This document shows positions 1-13,085 of a stretch of 64,000 nt of DNA, in pieces. The translations under genes and the position numbers were made by a program. Position 1 is the stretch's first letter; each line of letters begins with the position of its first letter. Under the pieces are notes generated by a model that saw only the letters and a list, made by a program, of their open reading frames with translations, did no database searches and had not been told where the DNA came from. Source of the DNA: Scylla paramamosain. Taxonomy: Eukaryota; Arthropoda; Malacostraca; Decapoda; Portunidae. The stretch covers positions 14,629,000-14,692,999 of the forward strand of contig NC_087181.1 of NCBI RefSeq assembly GCF_035594125.1, written 5' to 3'.

Positions 1-109
1 CCATGACAAGACCACAGCCAAATCCAACTAATTAGTTTTAACCTGTCGGCCGGGCAGGTGATGGTACGGAGATAGAGACAGAGATTACACTCCGCTCGCC
101 CCCCTACCT

Positions 110-275
110 CACCCCTCAGGCCTTTTAAAACCTCCTCCTGGTCACCGCTGGGCCTCCTCCACCGCACTCCACCACAGCCGCACCACAGCCTGCCTCCCCA
201 GCACCAGGGAATACCAGAGTCCTCCGCCAGACGACCAGTGCGCTACAGCAGGGGGAGGAAAAGTAATTGTGATTC
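110..275 (+). other. GC-richer unique segment, possible non-coding exon
   Basis: A CT/CCA-rich, non-microsatellite stretch with a ccttttaaaacc TATA-like sequence at about 119-130 and a possible GTAATT donor near 261. No meaningful open frame runs through it. It could be a 5' UTR exon or ordinary flank; support is weak. Confidence 0.12.
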
Positions 276-1229
276 ACCAACCATTGTGTTTCTCTTTTAA
301 TTGGGTATCTAGAAGCATGCTAACTAGCTGTACCCCCTGCATAGCTCGTTCCCCTTCCCCTCGCCCCCTCCCAGCATCCCCTCCTGCCTTACTGCTTCTA
401 TTTGTGTTCGCCTCCTTCCATCCTCCCCCTCCCTATCTCCCTCTTCCTCTTCCTATCTTCGTGGTGACCTAAGGGTTTCGGTAGTGAGAGGAAGGTGAGT
501 GTTGATCATAGGTGAGATGTGCTACTTGGGAGAGCCTGAGAGAGGGAGAGGTAGGGGGTTAAAAGGGCATGTGATGTGTGGGAAAAGGGAGGGTGGGAGG
601 GAAGTGCAGGGAAGAATGGAGGGAATAGAGATGATGATGAGAGGAGAGTAAGAGTGTGAGAGAGAGAGAGAACGACAGAAAGAAAATGATGACTGGGAAA
701 GGGATGGAGATAAAGAAAAGAAGTGCTCAGTTAAAAAGAAACCTTGTTAGTGAAAGATCATTAGCTTTCTTAATTAAATCATGGCATTCACTTCCACCTT
801 CATTCTATTCACCATCATCACCATCACCACTACTATTTCGACCTCCACTATCATCATTACTATTACCATTACCATCATCACCAATATCACCATCACCATC
901 ATCATCATCAGTTAACCTGTTCCCGCCACACAGACCAGATGTATGACGAGGCAGCGCGTACCTGTGTACCTGCAGTGCACATACTTACCTGGCCACCTCA
1001 AGGAGAACAACCAGGTAACAGAGTGGGATGATTAAGACCTTACCTGCCTCACCTGATAACGAAACCTTATCCTGTTATCAGTTTAAGGTGTATATGTGAA
1101 TGAAAGCGTGGGAAAGGCTGATGAGAGGAAATCATTAGCTCTACAAGTGGCTATCCCTGTATAATATTTATCTTTGCGTATCATTCCTATTTATAAATCA
1201 TTCTAATCTTTTAAGGCCCCCCATTACCT

Positions 1230-1690
1230 CAGCACTCACTACATGATACTGAGTCTATTCAAGTCATTCAATTATCCTATAAGTAAACTCTCGAACTCCT
1301 TGCCTGCTTCTGTATTTCCGCTTGCCTTTGATTCGACCTGTTTCAAGAGGCAGGTTGCAAGACGCTTCTCTAATTTAGTTGGTCTTTTATCACCCTTTTT
1401 TTGTTGCCTTTAGTTGTTCTTGCATAAAAAGAAATGTATGCCTACCCCTCTCATTTCTATCTATGAATTTGCCTAATTTTGTAAAGCTCCCTGCCACACA
1501 AGCAGTCACAACCTGGCACATGAATTTGTTCCAGCCATTCAATCCTATATGAGAATAACTTTTCTCCCTGCCTCCTTTTTAAATCTAATTTTATCAAGCT
1601 TAAACTCTTTACTTCCCTTCCTATCCTGATGACTCTAAGGATCTCACCCACGTCATTAAATCACATAATAACTCAGACTAACCAATCCTA
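1230..1690 (+). mobile_element. LINE 3' remnant joined to interspersed-repeat sequence
   Basis: A frame at about 1288-1405 reads LSNSLPASVFPLAFDSTCFK then RQVARRFSNLVGLL, the typical C-terminus of a non-LTR retrotransposon ORF. From 1455, aagctccctgccacacaagc, attttatcaagcttaaactc and cttcctatcctgatgac match the interspersed family at 19.8 kb. Confidence 0.45.
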
Positions 1691-1696
1691 GTTATC

Positions 1697-1862
1697 AGAC
1701 TGTTTGTCTACACCAAGAAACATTGTTTGGAAGCAAAGTTTGCAAACTTGCCAAACTGTCTGGAAACTTCCCAGAATGTTTCCAAACCTTCAGACAGTTT
1801 GCAAACTTTGTTTCCAAGCAATTTTTTTTTTTTTTTTTTTCCTGGTGTAAACAGGCCTTAAG
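1697..1862. mobile_element. Foldback MITE-like element with inverted termini
   Basis: gtttgtctacacca near 1700 and the complementary tggtgtaaacaggcc near 1843 are outer inverted repeats. ttggaagcaaagtttgcaaa and its complement around 1796-1822 form an inner inverted repeat. It contains a T(22) run. No coding sequence. Confidence 0.6.
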
Positions 1863-2308
1863 ATTAAATAAATTTACGGAAGGATTATATCAGACGTAAG
1901 TTTGCATGTTTGATAGACAGCCCGCACAAGGTAAATTCTATAATACTTTATAAGCCCCAATAGCCTTATTAGTCCCTTGAACTGAATCCGAACCAGTGAC
2001 CTATGGATTCGGTTTAGTACAGAGCAGTAAATAAACAAGTAAATAGATAAATATGATATAAATATAGTTTAATTTTGTTTCCCCTTTCAATTTCTATTTT
2101 CTACAAAGAATAAAGACATATTTTTCTATGATTAAGGTTAAAGGGGTAACTTTTTAAGATTGAGTACCTCAAAGTTAACTGTTTTCTTTACTCTCTTCAC
2201 CTTGAGAATAAATCTAAATATATTCATTGCATTTCATTAAAAAGTTATTTGCATTTTCATAGTTTGTACTACACATATATCACATATTTCTGCTTCGTTC
2301 CAAAATGT

Positions 2309-2309
<1 letters not shown>

Positions 2310-2385
<76 letters not shown>
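2310..2385. repeat. (TC)n microsatellite
   Basis: About 38 uninterrupted TC units. T-rich unique sequence to 3230 follows, with no recognisable gene. Confidence 0.95.
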
Positions 2386-2389
<4 letters not shown>

Positions 2390-3254
2390 GGTAGAATTTC
2401 TGAGGCTTGGTCATTGGTGTATATTTCCTCTTCCATTGTTTAGAAATTCTTACGCTCTTTTCATTATCCTTTCATCTTATCTATTCCCTTGGGCTTTCAT
2501 TTTCTGCTCCACACTTTTTGTCCCGCTTCCCTTAACATTTTCTAAACCCTTTCAAAAGGTCTCATGTATCATTTTATTTCTTTGTTTTTTTTTTTCCCCC
2601 ATTGTCTTGTGTCTAAGTTTTTTTTTTTTTTTCCTGTTTTGCACGTTTCGTCTCCTTCCTTATCTTCACAAGTAGAGTCATGTGAAGAAAAAAAAAATCC
2701 GGACCTTACCTGATTAAAAGGTATCGTGTCATATTCTAATTTATTATTTAGTTCATTATTCTTCTCATGTGATACGTAAAATAGGCTTTAACTAAGTGGA
2801 GTCTGTTATTAATGAACTTTTATGTTAAAAGCCAAGATCATTATAAATTATGCCCTTACAATATCGATCAAGTTCATGCATTCCCTTGTGCCTGGTCTCA
2901 ATTTCTGTCATATATTCTTCCTTTTTCTCGCTCCTTCACTCCTTATCATCTCTGGCCCTGTTATGTTTTGAATCACTTCTTAGGTCACTCTCCCGTGTCT
3001 TCCTTTACTTTTTTTTTTTTTTAATGTTTCAGTTTCTTATTTTCCAGCACTCGACCAGAAATGTTTTCATGAGGCTCACTATTGTGTTGTCATTTGTTTC
3101 TTTCTATTCAATCTCAGAAGTGTTTTCATTTATTTGTTGTCTTTTCTATTCTTTTCTCACCTCTCAATCCTCTACCCCATTCCTGCTTCTTTTCCACCTA
3201 ACCTGTGCCTTTGTGCTCTATAATAGTCACATTGTGTTATGAAATGTTCCACTG

Positions 3255-3480
3255 CTTAATTTTCCGTGATAATTCCTCTCTCCCTACTCTGTTCATCTCG
3301 ATCCCTAGTGTAAGTGTTGACAATATTCACAATCTTTAATTCCTTTTACTGATAAACTCTGGTACCCTCTGCCTATTTCGATCACTCTCCCTGTTATTTG
3401 AACTGTTTCAAGAGGAATGTTTCAAGACGATAATTTTGGTTAATCCTTTTGACCCTATACTTGAAGGACTGGCATTTCAG
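3255..3480 (+). mobile_element. LINE 3' remnant, second copy
   Basis: KLWYPLPISITLPVI and, in the next frame, CFKRNVSRR correspond to the fragment at 1.3 kb (NSLPASVF..CFKRQVARR). A frameshift and stop separate them. Confidence 0.35.
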
Positions 3481-3714
3481 AGAGACATATCCTTTTCTAC
3501 GCCTTTCTTACCTCTTGGCCAGTGCCCCTCTTACATAAAAAAAAATTTAAAAAAAATCATCTTTTTCCTTCATAATGATTTCTGTGTGTGTGTTTTTTTT
3601 TTTTTTTTTTATTCATTCCACTTATGTAACTCGTGCTCTTGTAATTCATTCACTTGACAGATCTGCTGGTGCTGTTTTAAAGGTCTCACGTCTCACGCCT
3701 GCGCGCCGCCACCA

Positions 3715-3792
3715 AATTCTCATAACAGGGGCTTTGTGTAACACCTTATATATACGCCTCTACTCATCCACGCACCAGCTTTGGGGTTCAGG
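3715..3792 (+). promoter_or_regulatory. TATA-box-like core promoter followed by a splice donor
   Basis: A cttatatatacgcc TATA-type sequence lies at about 3745-3756. The TCATCC initiator-like sequence follows at about 3767, and a strong donor (ggttcag|GTGAGTAC) starts at 3792. It could be a short first exon of a transcript to the right. No coding sequence is evident nearby. Confidence 0.25.
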
Positions 3793-5287
3793 TGAGTACT
3801 GATTCATCTATACCAAGTCCCCTAGTCTCTAAATAAGTGATATGCAGGTACCATACATTCCCTTGGGGCGTAAAATTAGGGTATGATTGTTTTGAAGACT
3901 GGGAGTGGTGGTGGTGGTGCGTCTTGCCTTATCTTGTGTGTTTTGGTGCTTTTCGTTGCTTTATTGGCGTGGTAAGTTGTAAATGTTCAGTGAAGTGACG
4001 TGAATCAGTTGATGTCAGTGCTGTAGCGGAGGTGCTGTCAGTAAATCACGGTTATGTAATGTTCATTAATATCAACCATATCTTATCAGAGCCCTGCTGA
4101 TACTGGTGTTATTGCTGTTCTCGTGTTTTCCTTTTACTCTTCTCTTTATTTTTTATTTTTTTGTATTTTTAGCTACCATGAAGGTTTATGCATTGCAGTT
4201 GCTGTTCAGAGAGACTAAGATGTCTGTGTTAGTATTGATTAATTGTGGTTAGGTTTGACTTCACTTTAAATCTTCAGATTATGACTGGCACTTCTTGCCT
4301 ATTGATGATAAATTTGCAGTTTCATACAGTATTTCCATATTTCTTGATCTTTCTTTCTCTGTGGGGACTGATAGGAAAGAGGGGTTTTAGAATGAGGTAA
4401 AGAAATACTCAAAACCTCATATTAACAACAATTTTGCTCCCTCTGGACTTCCTAAACTACTACTACTTGTGTTGTTTCCCAAGAGTGAGAGATTGGCACC
4501 ATGTACAAGTCTCCTCCTGTTGTTTCCATTCCTCACATCTTCCTCTGATCCTCTGTGCCTCCCATCCTTTGCAGTTCTACCTCTGTCTCATCATCACCTA
4601 TTTACACACTAACTAATTCTTTCCCCCAAGACAACCCCCCAAACTAACACTAACTTCAGTATGTCTGTCTCTTGGCTGTGTGACAGTAAGCAGCATTTTA
4701 AGACTAAGATATGTTCTTTAATTCTTGTCATTCTCTTAAGGATTGCTCTTAAAGGCCCCAGAGATGATTTGTCTGATTCTTGCAAGTGTTTTTCCCACTG
4801 ACAATGCTGAATCCTTGTTACATTATCTCTAGAATCATGAAAATACCCTTGAAAAATTGCAAAAGAGGAGCTCAGTGCAGAAAGGGTACAACACACCATT
4901 TCCAAAATTTGCCAGAAAACACATTCAAACTTCATGGAACTTCAGATGACTACATCTCAACAAGTTTTCAAATAATACTTTAGATCTTATAGACACCGTG
5001 ATTACCCACTCCAACTAAAAATTACAGGATTGTGGCTAATGTTTATTAAGAAAGAAAACTCCCAGTGTGGCTGAATATTCTACCATTGCTGCATTGAGCT
5101 TGCAAGATATAGGATGGCCATGTCTACCAATACAGTTTTAAGTCAAACCAAATAATTGAGCATGAGACCCCAACATACAAACTTGCGAGAGTGTTGGCTG
5201 GTTCAGTACATTGCTTGGCTTGCAGATTGAAGGTTAGGAGTCTTGTCATGAGGAAGAGTTAGTGTTTTCTTGTAACTCCAATTGACA

Positions 5288-5460
5288 GGATCTGATGAAA
5301 GTAATTAGGTGGTGTAATGGAGATAATAAAGGTGATGTAGACAAGAGTTAGTAATGAGAGGGTCTGATGAAAGTAATTAGGTGGTGTAATGGAGATAATA
5401 AAGGTGATGTAGACAAGAGTTAGTAATGAGAAGATCTGACAGAAGTGTTTAGGTGGTATG
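5288..5460. repeat. 72 bp minisatellite, about 2.3 units
   Basis: tctgatgaaagtaattaggt starts at 5291 and 5363 with identical units; a third, decayed start is at 5435. The complement reads as a 24-residue protein-like repeat only because the unit is a multiple of three. Confidence 0.8.
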
Positions 5461-5724
5461 AAGGATTTCACAAGAGTGCTTTAGACAAGGTCCTTAGGGA
5501 TAGCAATGTTCTCTTATAACCATAGCTGATAAGGGGATCTGATAGTGTCCAAGCAGCATACAGGATTTAACAACAGTGGTGTAGAAAAGATCCTCAGGGT
5601 TGGTAATCAGGAGGGGACAAGAAATAATGGGTTCGGGCTTGATTATGTCAGTTAGGGAAAGAGATGGGAGGAAATTGGTTCTTAAATTGAGTGTTAGATT
5701 AGTGCTGAGTCAGTAGGAAGCTTT

Positions 5725-5936
5725 TTAACCCTTTCACTGCAACATAAAAGAATTAGTAGCACCAGAACCAATGTGTGAAATCTTTGTAAGCATCTACAAG
5801 AAAGTTAGTGATGAGAAAGAATACTTTTTGCAATTTCTTCCCAGTTCAAAGATTGGATGTGGCTGTAGAACAAGTAAAGATGTCTCAGGGTGATTGGTAA
5901 TTATGGAGATATACCAGGTGGTAGTCAAAGGGTTAA
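5725..5936. mobile_element. TTAA-flanked MITE (CCCTTTCACTGC family), copy 1
   Basis: Left end TTAACCCTTTCACTGC; right end GTAGTCAAAGGGTTAA. The TTAA target and CCC-starting TIRs are what piggyBac-type elements show. The interior has gcaatttcttcccagttcaa, which recurs in other copies. Confidence 0.65.
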
Positions 5937-6060
5937 AAGATTAGATGATTGGTAGATAAAGATATGTATGTTTTATACCAGGAGTGTTGTGTGTGGACTG
6001 GCTGGCTTCTTGCAGCTTTCCATATGTTCTTGCTATGTTCTTGTATGATGCTGTTGATTA
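5937..6060 (-). repeat. Decapod-type interspersed repeat, inverted fragment
   Basis: ggctggcttcttgcagcttt and atgttcttg are the complement of the family head (gaacataagaa..gctgcaagaagcc). It begins within 2 bp of the right end of the TTAA MITE copy 1. Confidence 0.45.
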
Positions 6061-6849
6061 TTGTTGTTGTTCAATAACTTATTAATTACAGTCCTTGAAA
6101 TGTGTAATGCTTTCTTGTGGATGAGACATTAAGGCATATTTAAAAGAACAAAAAATATATGCTTTTGAATCAGTAAAAAAAAAATTTATGTATCTATTCT
6201 GAATTTTAGTGCATTAATAATTCTTGGTGGAAGGGATGAGCAGAGAGATTTAATAAGATGTAATGCTGTGCGGTGTTTTAAATTTTATCACCAGCACTTC
6301 TCAACCCACCAAGCTTCACCCTTGCTATGCCCACACATCACTCATCCAGAACACCTAAAAGTGCTGAGTATCTTACAGTTTGCTAGACAGAAACATTTTA
6401 GCAAAACAGGGAAGACAACATACTAACCTGATGTATATTCTTCATCATCCCAAAATGAAGTATATCAAAGATCTCATTAGGTCCAAATGTTAATGAAAAT
6501 ATGATATCTTGTTGTATTTGAGTGAACATGGATTATTTTATGAAACAAATGTAAAAAAACTACACATACTAAAAAGTTGCGACTACTCATTCTCTCTTCT
6601 TGCCATCATGTGTCTTCTGAAATGTACGCAAAACTTTCACCAAACTTTATTATCGAGCCTGACACTCTATGCCAAAGACTTAAGAAATAAAACTTGCTGG
6701 AAAAATTATGATACTCTATGCAGGATCTATAGATGTCTTGTAAAGTTATTCTCTTTGAAACAACACCCACTGACAGTCTCTAAGTTGTTGGGTGCTGTTG
6801 GGAGACAGGCAGCGTATATGAGGACTTGCAGTTGAGGAAAAAGGCAAGT

Positions 6850-7775
6850 TAGTGGAAGAGAGTATGAAAGTGCAGCATATTAACTGACTTGCGGCATATA
6901 TATTCAAAATGTCCTCAACAGAAAACATTTCAGTATGGTAATAGTGTGTTCGGAAGAGCTTGGTGAAAGAAAATGCTAAACAGTGGATGAAAGTACAGCA
7001 GGTTAACTGACTTGTGACCATGACTATAATAAAAAAAAGATAATACATATGCATTTTCAAAAGACCTCAACTGATAACATTTCAGTATGGTAGTGTGTAA
7101 GGGAGAGTTTGGTGGAAGGAAATGCTAAATGTTGAATGCAAGTGTACTACATTAAGTAACATACAACCATAACAGTACATATAAGAAAGAGAATACAAAT
7201 ACATTTTCAAAACACCTTCAATACATGACCTTTCAGTATGGTAGTATGTAAAGGAGAGTCTGGTGAAAAGAAATGCTAAACGTTGGATAAAAAATACAAA
7301 AGAATGAGTGACTTTCAACCATGGCAGTACATTAGAAAGACAGTATATGTACGTTTTCAAAAGACCCTCAATAGGTAGAAGTGTAGAAGTATAGAAATGT
7401 GCAAGGGAGAGTCTGGTGAAAATAAGATGTTAAACTGGATGAAAGTATAGAAGATTAAGTGATCTTTAACCATGACTGTACATGAGAAAGAGAACATATG
7501 TACATTTTCAGAAGACCCTCAATAGATAGAAGTGTAAAAGTATAGAAGTATAGAAGTGTGCAAGGGAGAATCTGGTGAAAATAAGATGTTAAACTGGATG
7601 AAAGTACAGAAAATTAAGTGATTTCTAACCATGATTGTACGTAAGAAAGAGAATATATCTACATTTTCAAAAGAGTCTGGTGAAAAAATGTCAAACAGAA
7701 TGAAAGTAAAGAAGGTTAATTGACCTCTCACCATTATAATAGATAAAGTATATATACATTTTAAAAAGGAGATCC
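6850..7775. repeat. ~150 bp tandem repeat, about six decayed units
   Basis: Recurring landmarks are tttcagtatggtagtgtg near 6928, 7080 and 7230, acattttcaaaagaccctca near 7050, 7200, 7350 and 7503, and gagagtctggtgaaaa in each unit. Divergence between units is moderate. Confidence 0.75.
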
Positions 7776-7812
7776 AAAACACATAACATTCAAATATTGC
7801 TATGTCTAAGTT

Positions 7813-8045
7813 ATGAATCTGGTGGCATAATGGTGACCGCACTTAATTCACATCCGAAAGTTCCTGGATTGGAATCTCATCCGAGTGGAGGCAGTTTGGG
7901 CTGGTTTCTTGTGGTTTCCCTTGACATCAGGAGAAAATCAGTAGAGGGAATAAATTGGGACATACCTGAGGTTTTGTGATCTTATGACTTCCTAACTTAA
8001 GGGCCTGAGGCTGCATAATATTGTATGGGCTATTAATGATTATGA
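7813..8045 (+). mobile_element. tRNA-derived SINE-like element
   Basis: TGGCATAATGG (7822-7832) resembles a pol III A box and GGATTGGAATC (7866-7876) a B box, 44 nt apart as in tRNA-derived SINE heads. A tRNA-unrelated body follows and ends near an A-rich stretch. The family is not identified. Confidence 0.55.
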
Positions 8046-8347
8046 TAAGAAAAAAGTGCTAGTATAGAATGAACACAAAAATAATGGAGTGTATCATATA
8101 GTAATGTTTTTAGCTCTCTGTGGTGTGGCATTGAAAGGCAAAATAGAACAGAACAAAAAAATTGAGTCCAACTGAAGGAAATTGAAAGAAAAAAGAAATT
8201 GAGTAACTGAGAGAAAATTGAGAAAAGAATGAAATTAAGACTGAAGAACAATGAAAAAAAAACCTACCTTGAACCTTGATCAGTCTTATGTAACTGAGAG
8301 GCTGATATATGACTGTGATAAAAGTGCTAATACTTAGTACAGATTTT

Positions 8348-8447
<100 letters not shown>

Positions 8448-8521
8448 AAGCATAGAAGAAAATAAAAGAAAGTAAATATATAATAATGATAAAAATAATA
8501 ACCTAACATTGTTGAGTGGCA

Positions 8522-8775
8522 CGACTTTTTAAATCATGAGATGGTGTTCCTTTGCCTAAAAAAAAAAATAGATAAATGAAAAAATACATAAATAAAAATA
8601 AACAAATCCAGATATTCCTCTTTCCAGGTATTCGTCTTACTTCAACCTAACGACTTTTTAAATCATGAGATGGTGTTCCTTTGCCTAAAAAAAAAAAACA
8701 GATAAATAAAAAAATATATAAATAAAAATAAACAGAAATCCAGATATTCCTCTTTCCAGGTATTCGTCTTACTTC
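8522..8775. repeat. 129 bp direct duplication
   Basis: cgactttttaaatcatgaga begins at 8522 and again at 8651. Both units run through an A(11-12) tract to ccaggtattcgtcttacttc with few differences. Confidence 0.85.
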
Positions 8776-9101
8776 ATTGTCTGACCTTGGCTGCGAGTTT
8801 TATTTTTTGGCAATGTGGAAGTGAAAGAAAATATTGTCCATGTTTTAGTTTGCATATTTTTCCATGCCGTGAATTCTCGTATATGTATTCTGAGTCAGGA
8901 AGAGAATATGATAAATTATTTATTTATTTATTTATTCATTCATTCATTTATGATATTTATGTACAAATTTGTTTACTTATGAATGTATGTATTTTTCCTC
9001 ATGCTTGAATCTATAAATCAAAGCAAGTAGCAAATTTTGAGTTTATTAGAAAGAAATGCATTGACGTTTATTAGCACAGTAATTCTTGCGTAATATTCAC
9101 C

Positions 9102-9102
<1 letters not shown>

Positions 9103-9139
<37 letters not shown>

Positions 9140-9212
9140 AAGCATGAAGGGCGTGAGGGAAGGAAGGAAGGGCATGAAGAAAAATAGGAAGGAATAAGAA
9201 AACGAAAATGAA

Positions 9213-9284
<72 letters not shown>
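9103..9284. repeat. (GT)n then (GA)n compound microsatellite
   Basis: (GT)17 at 9103-9138 and (GA)33 at 9217-9284, separated by agaagcatgaagggcgtgag, which recurs right after the GA array (agaagcataaagggcgtgaa). The whole unit is therefore a short direct repeat. Confidence 0.9.
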
Positions 9285-9285
<1 letters not shown>

Positions 9286-9485
9286 CATAAAGGGCGTGAA
9301 GGGAGGAAGGAAGGAGTAAGCAAAACAAAACCTCGTAGCGGAGATAATGGCAGTGTCCTTGTACCGGTCACGCCGCTGCTTCAAGGCCTGCATTCCCTAA
9401 CACTGCATCGCCTCACATCCATTGTCGGTGACTCGGCTGGCCCTTGACTGCTCCGGGGGTCTGGGTGCTCGTGAAACTTAAAGAA

Positions 9486-10040
9486 ATAGTCTGGTACAAG
9501 TAAAGAGTGATAATTTTGAAAGATACCTCTGCCAGAAAAAGAAAAATGTGTCTAATGATATTTCTGACCATTCAGTTTGTCTTTGGTTTCTGAGAGAAAG
9601 TATTGTTAGTTGTGACATAGTCTGGTGCAAGTATAGAGTAATAATTATGGAAGGTATGTCACTGGCCGCAAATGACAGAAGAGTAGTTAGAAGTTTTAAG
9701 TGACGCGATATTTCTGCGCATTAAATTTGTCCGGTTATTCAAATAAAGTGTCGTCAGCTGTCAAATAGTCTGGTACAAGTATAGAGTAGTAATTTTGAAA
9801 GATGTCACTGCCAGCAATGCAAGAAGTGAAGTTAGAAATTAATAAGCGACTGGTAATACTTCGACTCGTTAAAATTGTCTTTGGTTACACAGATAAAATG
9901 ACTACTGGTGTTATTAGCAGTTAAATAGCCTGGGGAATGGATAAAGTAATAATTATGAAAGATGCCACTGTCAGCAAAGTTGAAAAGAATAGTTAAAATT
10001 TCTAAATGTTTGCAATTATATATGTTCGCGTTAAAATTGT
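9486..10040. repeat. ~145 bp tandem repeat, four units
   Basis: agtctggtacaagta recurs (variants) near 9488, 9619, 9767 and 9926, each followed by tagtaattttgaaagatg, cactgccagcaa and a spacer. Confidence 0.7.
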
Positions 10041-10489
10041 CTATAGTTACCCGAATCAAGTAAGTGTCAAGTAAGTGTCAATTTAACCGACATGAAAAAT
10101 ATAAAACATGTTGTTTTCATTTCAGCACGATCCGGTCCAGCCACTCACTCATTCGCGCTGCACATACATAAATATTATTCTTTGTCTTATCTTTTTTCTA
10201 CATTCCCATTGTTTTAACTTTTTATATTTAGAGTTAGGATTCATAAATAAGGATATACAGCAGGGATTAGTATTATTCACTTACCATAGATGTCAGTAGA
10301 TTGAAGGACAAAACTAGTGCAGTTTAACAAGACAAATCCCTTAAATCCCCCCTTTTCCCATTAGATTTTGCCTTTTTTTTCACGATTTCTGTTCACACGA
10401 GGCCTAGAAGACCTTATAATCGTGTAAATTGAGAATCACTTATACTGACAGTCTTCGTTGTAAGCAATTATGTCCTCAAGGATGTTCTT

Positions 10490-10698
10490 TTAATCCTTTC
10501 ACTGCGACACAAAATTAACTGCTCCGAAAGTAATACATGAATTATCTATAAGCATCTGTAAGGGATAAAGGGATTACGAATATATTTTCCAATTTCTACC
10601 CAGTTTAAAGATTGGAGGTGGCTGTAGAACAAGTAAAGATGCCCCAGAGTGATTAGTAATTGAGGAAATATGTACCAATTAGCGGTAAAAGCAGTTTA
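10490..10698. mobile_element. TTAA MITE family, copy 2
   Basis: Starts TTAATCCTTTCACTGCGAC. The interior is clearly homologous to copy 1 (attggaggtggctgtagaac, caagtaaagatg). The right terminus is decayed. Confidence 0.6.
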
Positions 10699-10734
10699 GC
10701 TAAGGTTCTTTATTGGCAATAGGAAAAAAACACC

Positions 10735-10940
10735 CATGATATTTCACGCCCTCGAAAACTGACAGTGTGGTGTAAATATTTGTCTTCTCAAGGGTGTTCT
10801 CGTGATTCGGATGGTCCAGTAAGGGTTCTGTATTGTCATTGGAGAAATACACCCGATGAAAAACCTGTCTAGTCATCTCTGTGGCCTTCGAAAATATTAG
10901 TCCTGTCGGGGGAACAAAGAGCTTCAGAACACAGACTCAG
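10735..10940. mobile_element. GGCCC-terminus MITE, partial
   Basis: Interior segments caagggtgttctcgtgattc and catctctgtggccttcgaaa, and right end gagcttcagaacacagac, match the family. The left end is unclear. Confidence 0.45.
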
Positions 10941-11346
10941 GGATGCGATGGAGATGTGATGCGTCTTTGTCTAGTTATATTTCTTCGTATCTTATTTATT
11001 TATTTATGTATTTATTTATTTATTTATTTATTGATTTTCTTGTTTTATCGTTCGTTTTATCGTTCGTTTTTGTTTTTCATTCGTTTTCTTTCCATCTTCA
11101 TGTTTCTTTTCCATCTATTTCTTCTCCATTTTTTGTTTACTTCTTATTTGTTTATTTATTTATAGTTATGTGGTCTTGTTTCCTCCTTTTCTTTTTTCTT
11201 TTTTTTTATCTTTGTATCTTCATTAATTTTCTTTACTTCTTTTTTTTCTTCCGTGGTTTCCTTATTAGCATTTACTTATCGTCCATTACTTGCTGTGCGG
11301 CTCACGAAATGAACGATATAACGAATGAAATGATTACTAAGATATG

Positions 11347-11348
<2 letters not shown>

Positions 11349-11436
<88 letters not shown>

Positions 11437-11537
11437 GAATCCATAGAATATACCTCTCAATCCGCGTACGCTGATAGTAGTGGTAGTAGTAGTAGTAGTA
11501 GTGGTGGTGATGGGTGGTGGTGGTGGTGGTGGTGGTA
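11349..11537. repeat. (TC)n and (GTA/GTG)n microsatellites
   Basis: (TC)43 at 11349-11434, then AGT/GGT trinucleotides at 11475-11537. Confidence 0.95.
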
Positions 11538-12164
11538 GCAACAGGAATAAGTTTAATTGAGTTACGTAAACATGACTCTCGCCTGTGTAGTTATATGGAT
11601 GGCTGGTAGATGGCGTGCATGTGACTTATAAATATAATGGACCAATGAGTAAGATGTCTTTACTTCACCCTCACATCTCCTCCTCCTCTACCATCATATT
11701 TTCTTTTCTGTCCCTTATCTATATATGTATCAGTCTATCAATCATTTATTTGTCTGTCTTCCTATCTACTTCTCAATATATCACTTATTCACTCACTCCT
11801 GGGTCCTTATCTATCTGTCTGTCCTTATCTCAGTCAGTCTGTCTTTATCTATATATCTATCTCAATCAGTCAATCTATCTTTCTATCTACCTATACAAAT
11901 CTATCTCAGTCAATCTATATGTGTATCTATTTATCTGTCTCTGCCAGCTATCTATTTATCTGTTATTTTTGCTCACTCACTTTCTCATGGACCTTTCATT
12001 ATGAGCAACCCACGTGAGTCATAGAGAAGTGAGAGTGTATAAGTTCGTAGTGAAGAAAGAACAGTGACGGTTTACACTGCACTACCTTACGTCAGGCAGC
12101 ATCATGTGACAGGATGTGACGCGCGCCAATGCCAAATCCCCCACAGCTCTTCCGTCCCGTCCAC

Positions 12165-12250
12165 CTCTCCCACGTTACGTCTCGTCTGCAAGTACTGAGT
12201 AGGGTAGGTCAAGACGGACCCCAGGATCTTGTGCAGTTGCCAAATGTACC

Positions 12251-12262
<12 letters not shown>
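12165..12262 (+). repeat. Local direct repeat, copy A (partner at 13950-14045)
   Basis: gtctcgtctgcaagtactga, gtagggtaggtcaagacgga and gcagttgccaaat correspond to gtctcgtctacacgctacag, tgtagggtaggtcagggtgg and gcagttgccaaat 1.8 kb downstream. The flanks at 11575 and 13108 (tagatggcgtg) also match, suggesting an old segmental duplication. Confidence 0.5.
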
Positions 12263-12298
<36 letters not shown>

Positions 12299-12303
12299 AT
12301 ATA

Positions 12304-12500
12304 GCCGTATTCAGAAACGCTTTGCTCTCTCAACACTATTTTAAAAGGCCTCAGAGATGACTAGCCGGGTTCTCAAAAGTGTTTCTACTGTTAATATTGT
12401 ATAAATCTTGTTAATCTGTCATTGAAAACCGTGTGACTTCAACTTGAGATTACTGAATGTAGTCGAGACGCGGGCAGAAGTGTCTCAGAATTTGGTCCTT
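12304..12500. mobile_element. GGCCC-terminus MITE, copy
   Basis: Starts gccgtattcagaaacgc and ends gtctcagaatttggtcc, inverted termini of the same family, with ggcctcagagatgactagcc inside. It follows a (GT)n run directly. Confidence 0.6.
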
Positions 12501-12829
12501 AAGCTTACGATATAAGGCAGAGTTAATAATTGGTAAAGGGTAATGATAAAGTTTATTGTCCGGTTACCACAACGTTTTCAGAGGATAGTATTAAAATAAC
12601 AGCGTTTTCATCTGAGGTTAGGTTAAGTTCAAATTAATTTATTCATCACACCCCTGAACCCTTCATTGTGTAGATCATGACTTGAAAAAAATATCATAAC
12701 TGCCTGCCCAGAAAGAACTAGTCACTCCCTTCAAGTTTGTAGGCTAAGGTTATTTTCATAATACCTGTTTTCTCTATTGCATGAAAGAGTTTACTTCACT
12801 GTAGACTCAACCACTTATCTCTGAATCCA

Positions 12830-13085
12830 TACAATTTACTAGACTGACTCAACAAGACTTTAATCTCTGGCAGTAGTAGTGGTAGCAGTAACAGTAATAG
12901 CGGGACACTCAATACCAATCTACTAGAGTGACTCACCAAGACTCATTCTCTAGCGTAGTAGAAGTAGTATTAGCAGTAATAGTGACACTCAAGACCGATC
13001 TACCAGAGTATGACTTAGCAAGACTGAATCCTGGCAGTAGTGGTAGCGATAGTAGCAATAGCAAGACACTCAAGGCCAAACAAAC
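12830..13085. repeat. ~84 bp tandem repeat, three units
   Basis: tctactagagtgactcacca and agactcattct, then a GTAGTAG-rich stretch and acactcaa, recur with spacing near 84 bp (aagact at 12854, 12939 and 13021). Confidence 0.65.

Noticed and set aside
5259..5471. A protein made of a 24-residue repeat on the minus strand.
   Set aside because: Its period equals the 72-bp DNA minisatellite, a multiple of three, so the frame stays open by chance.
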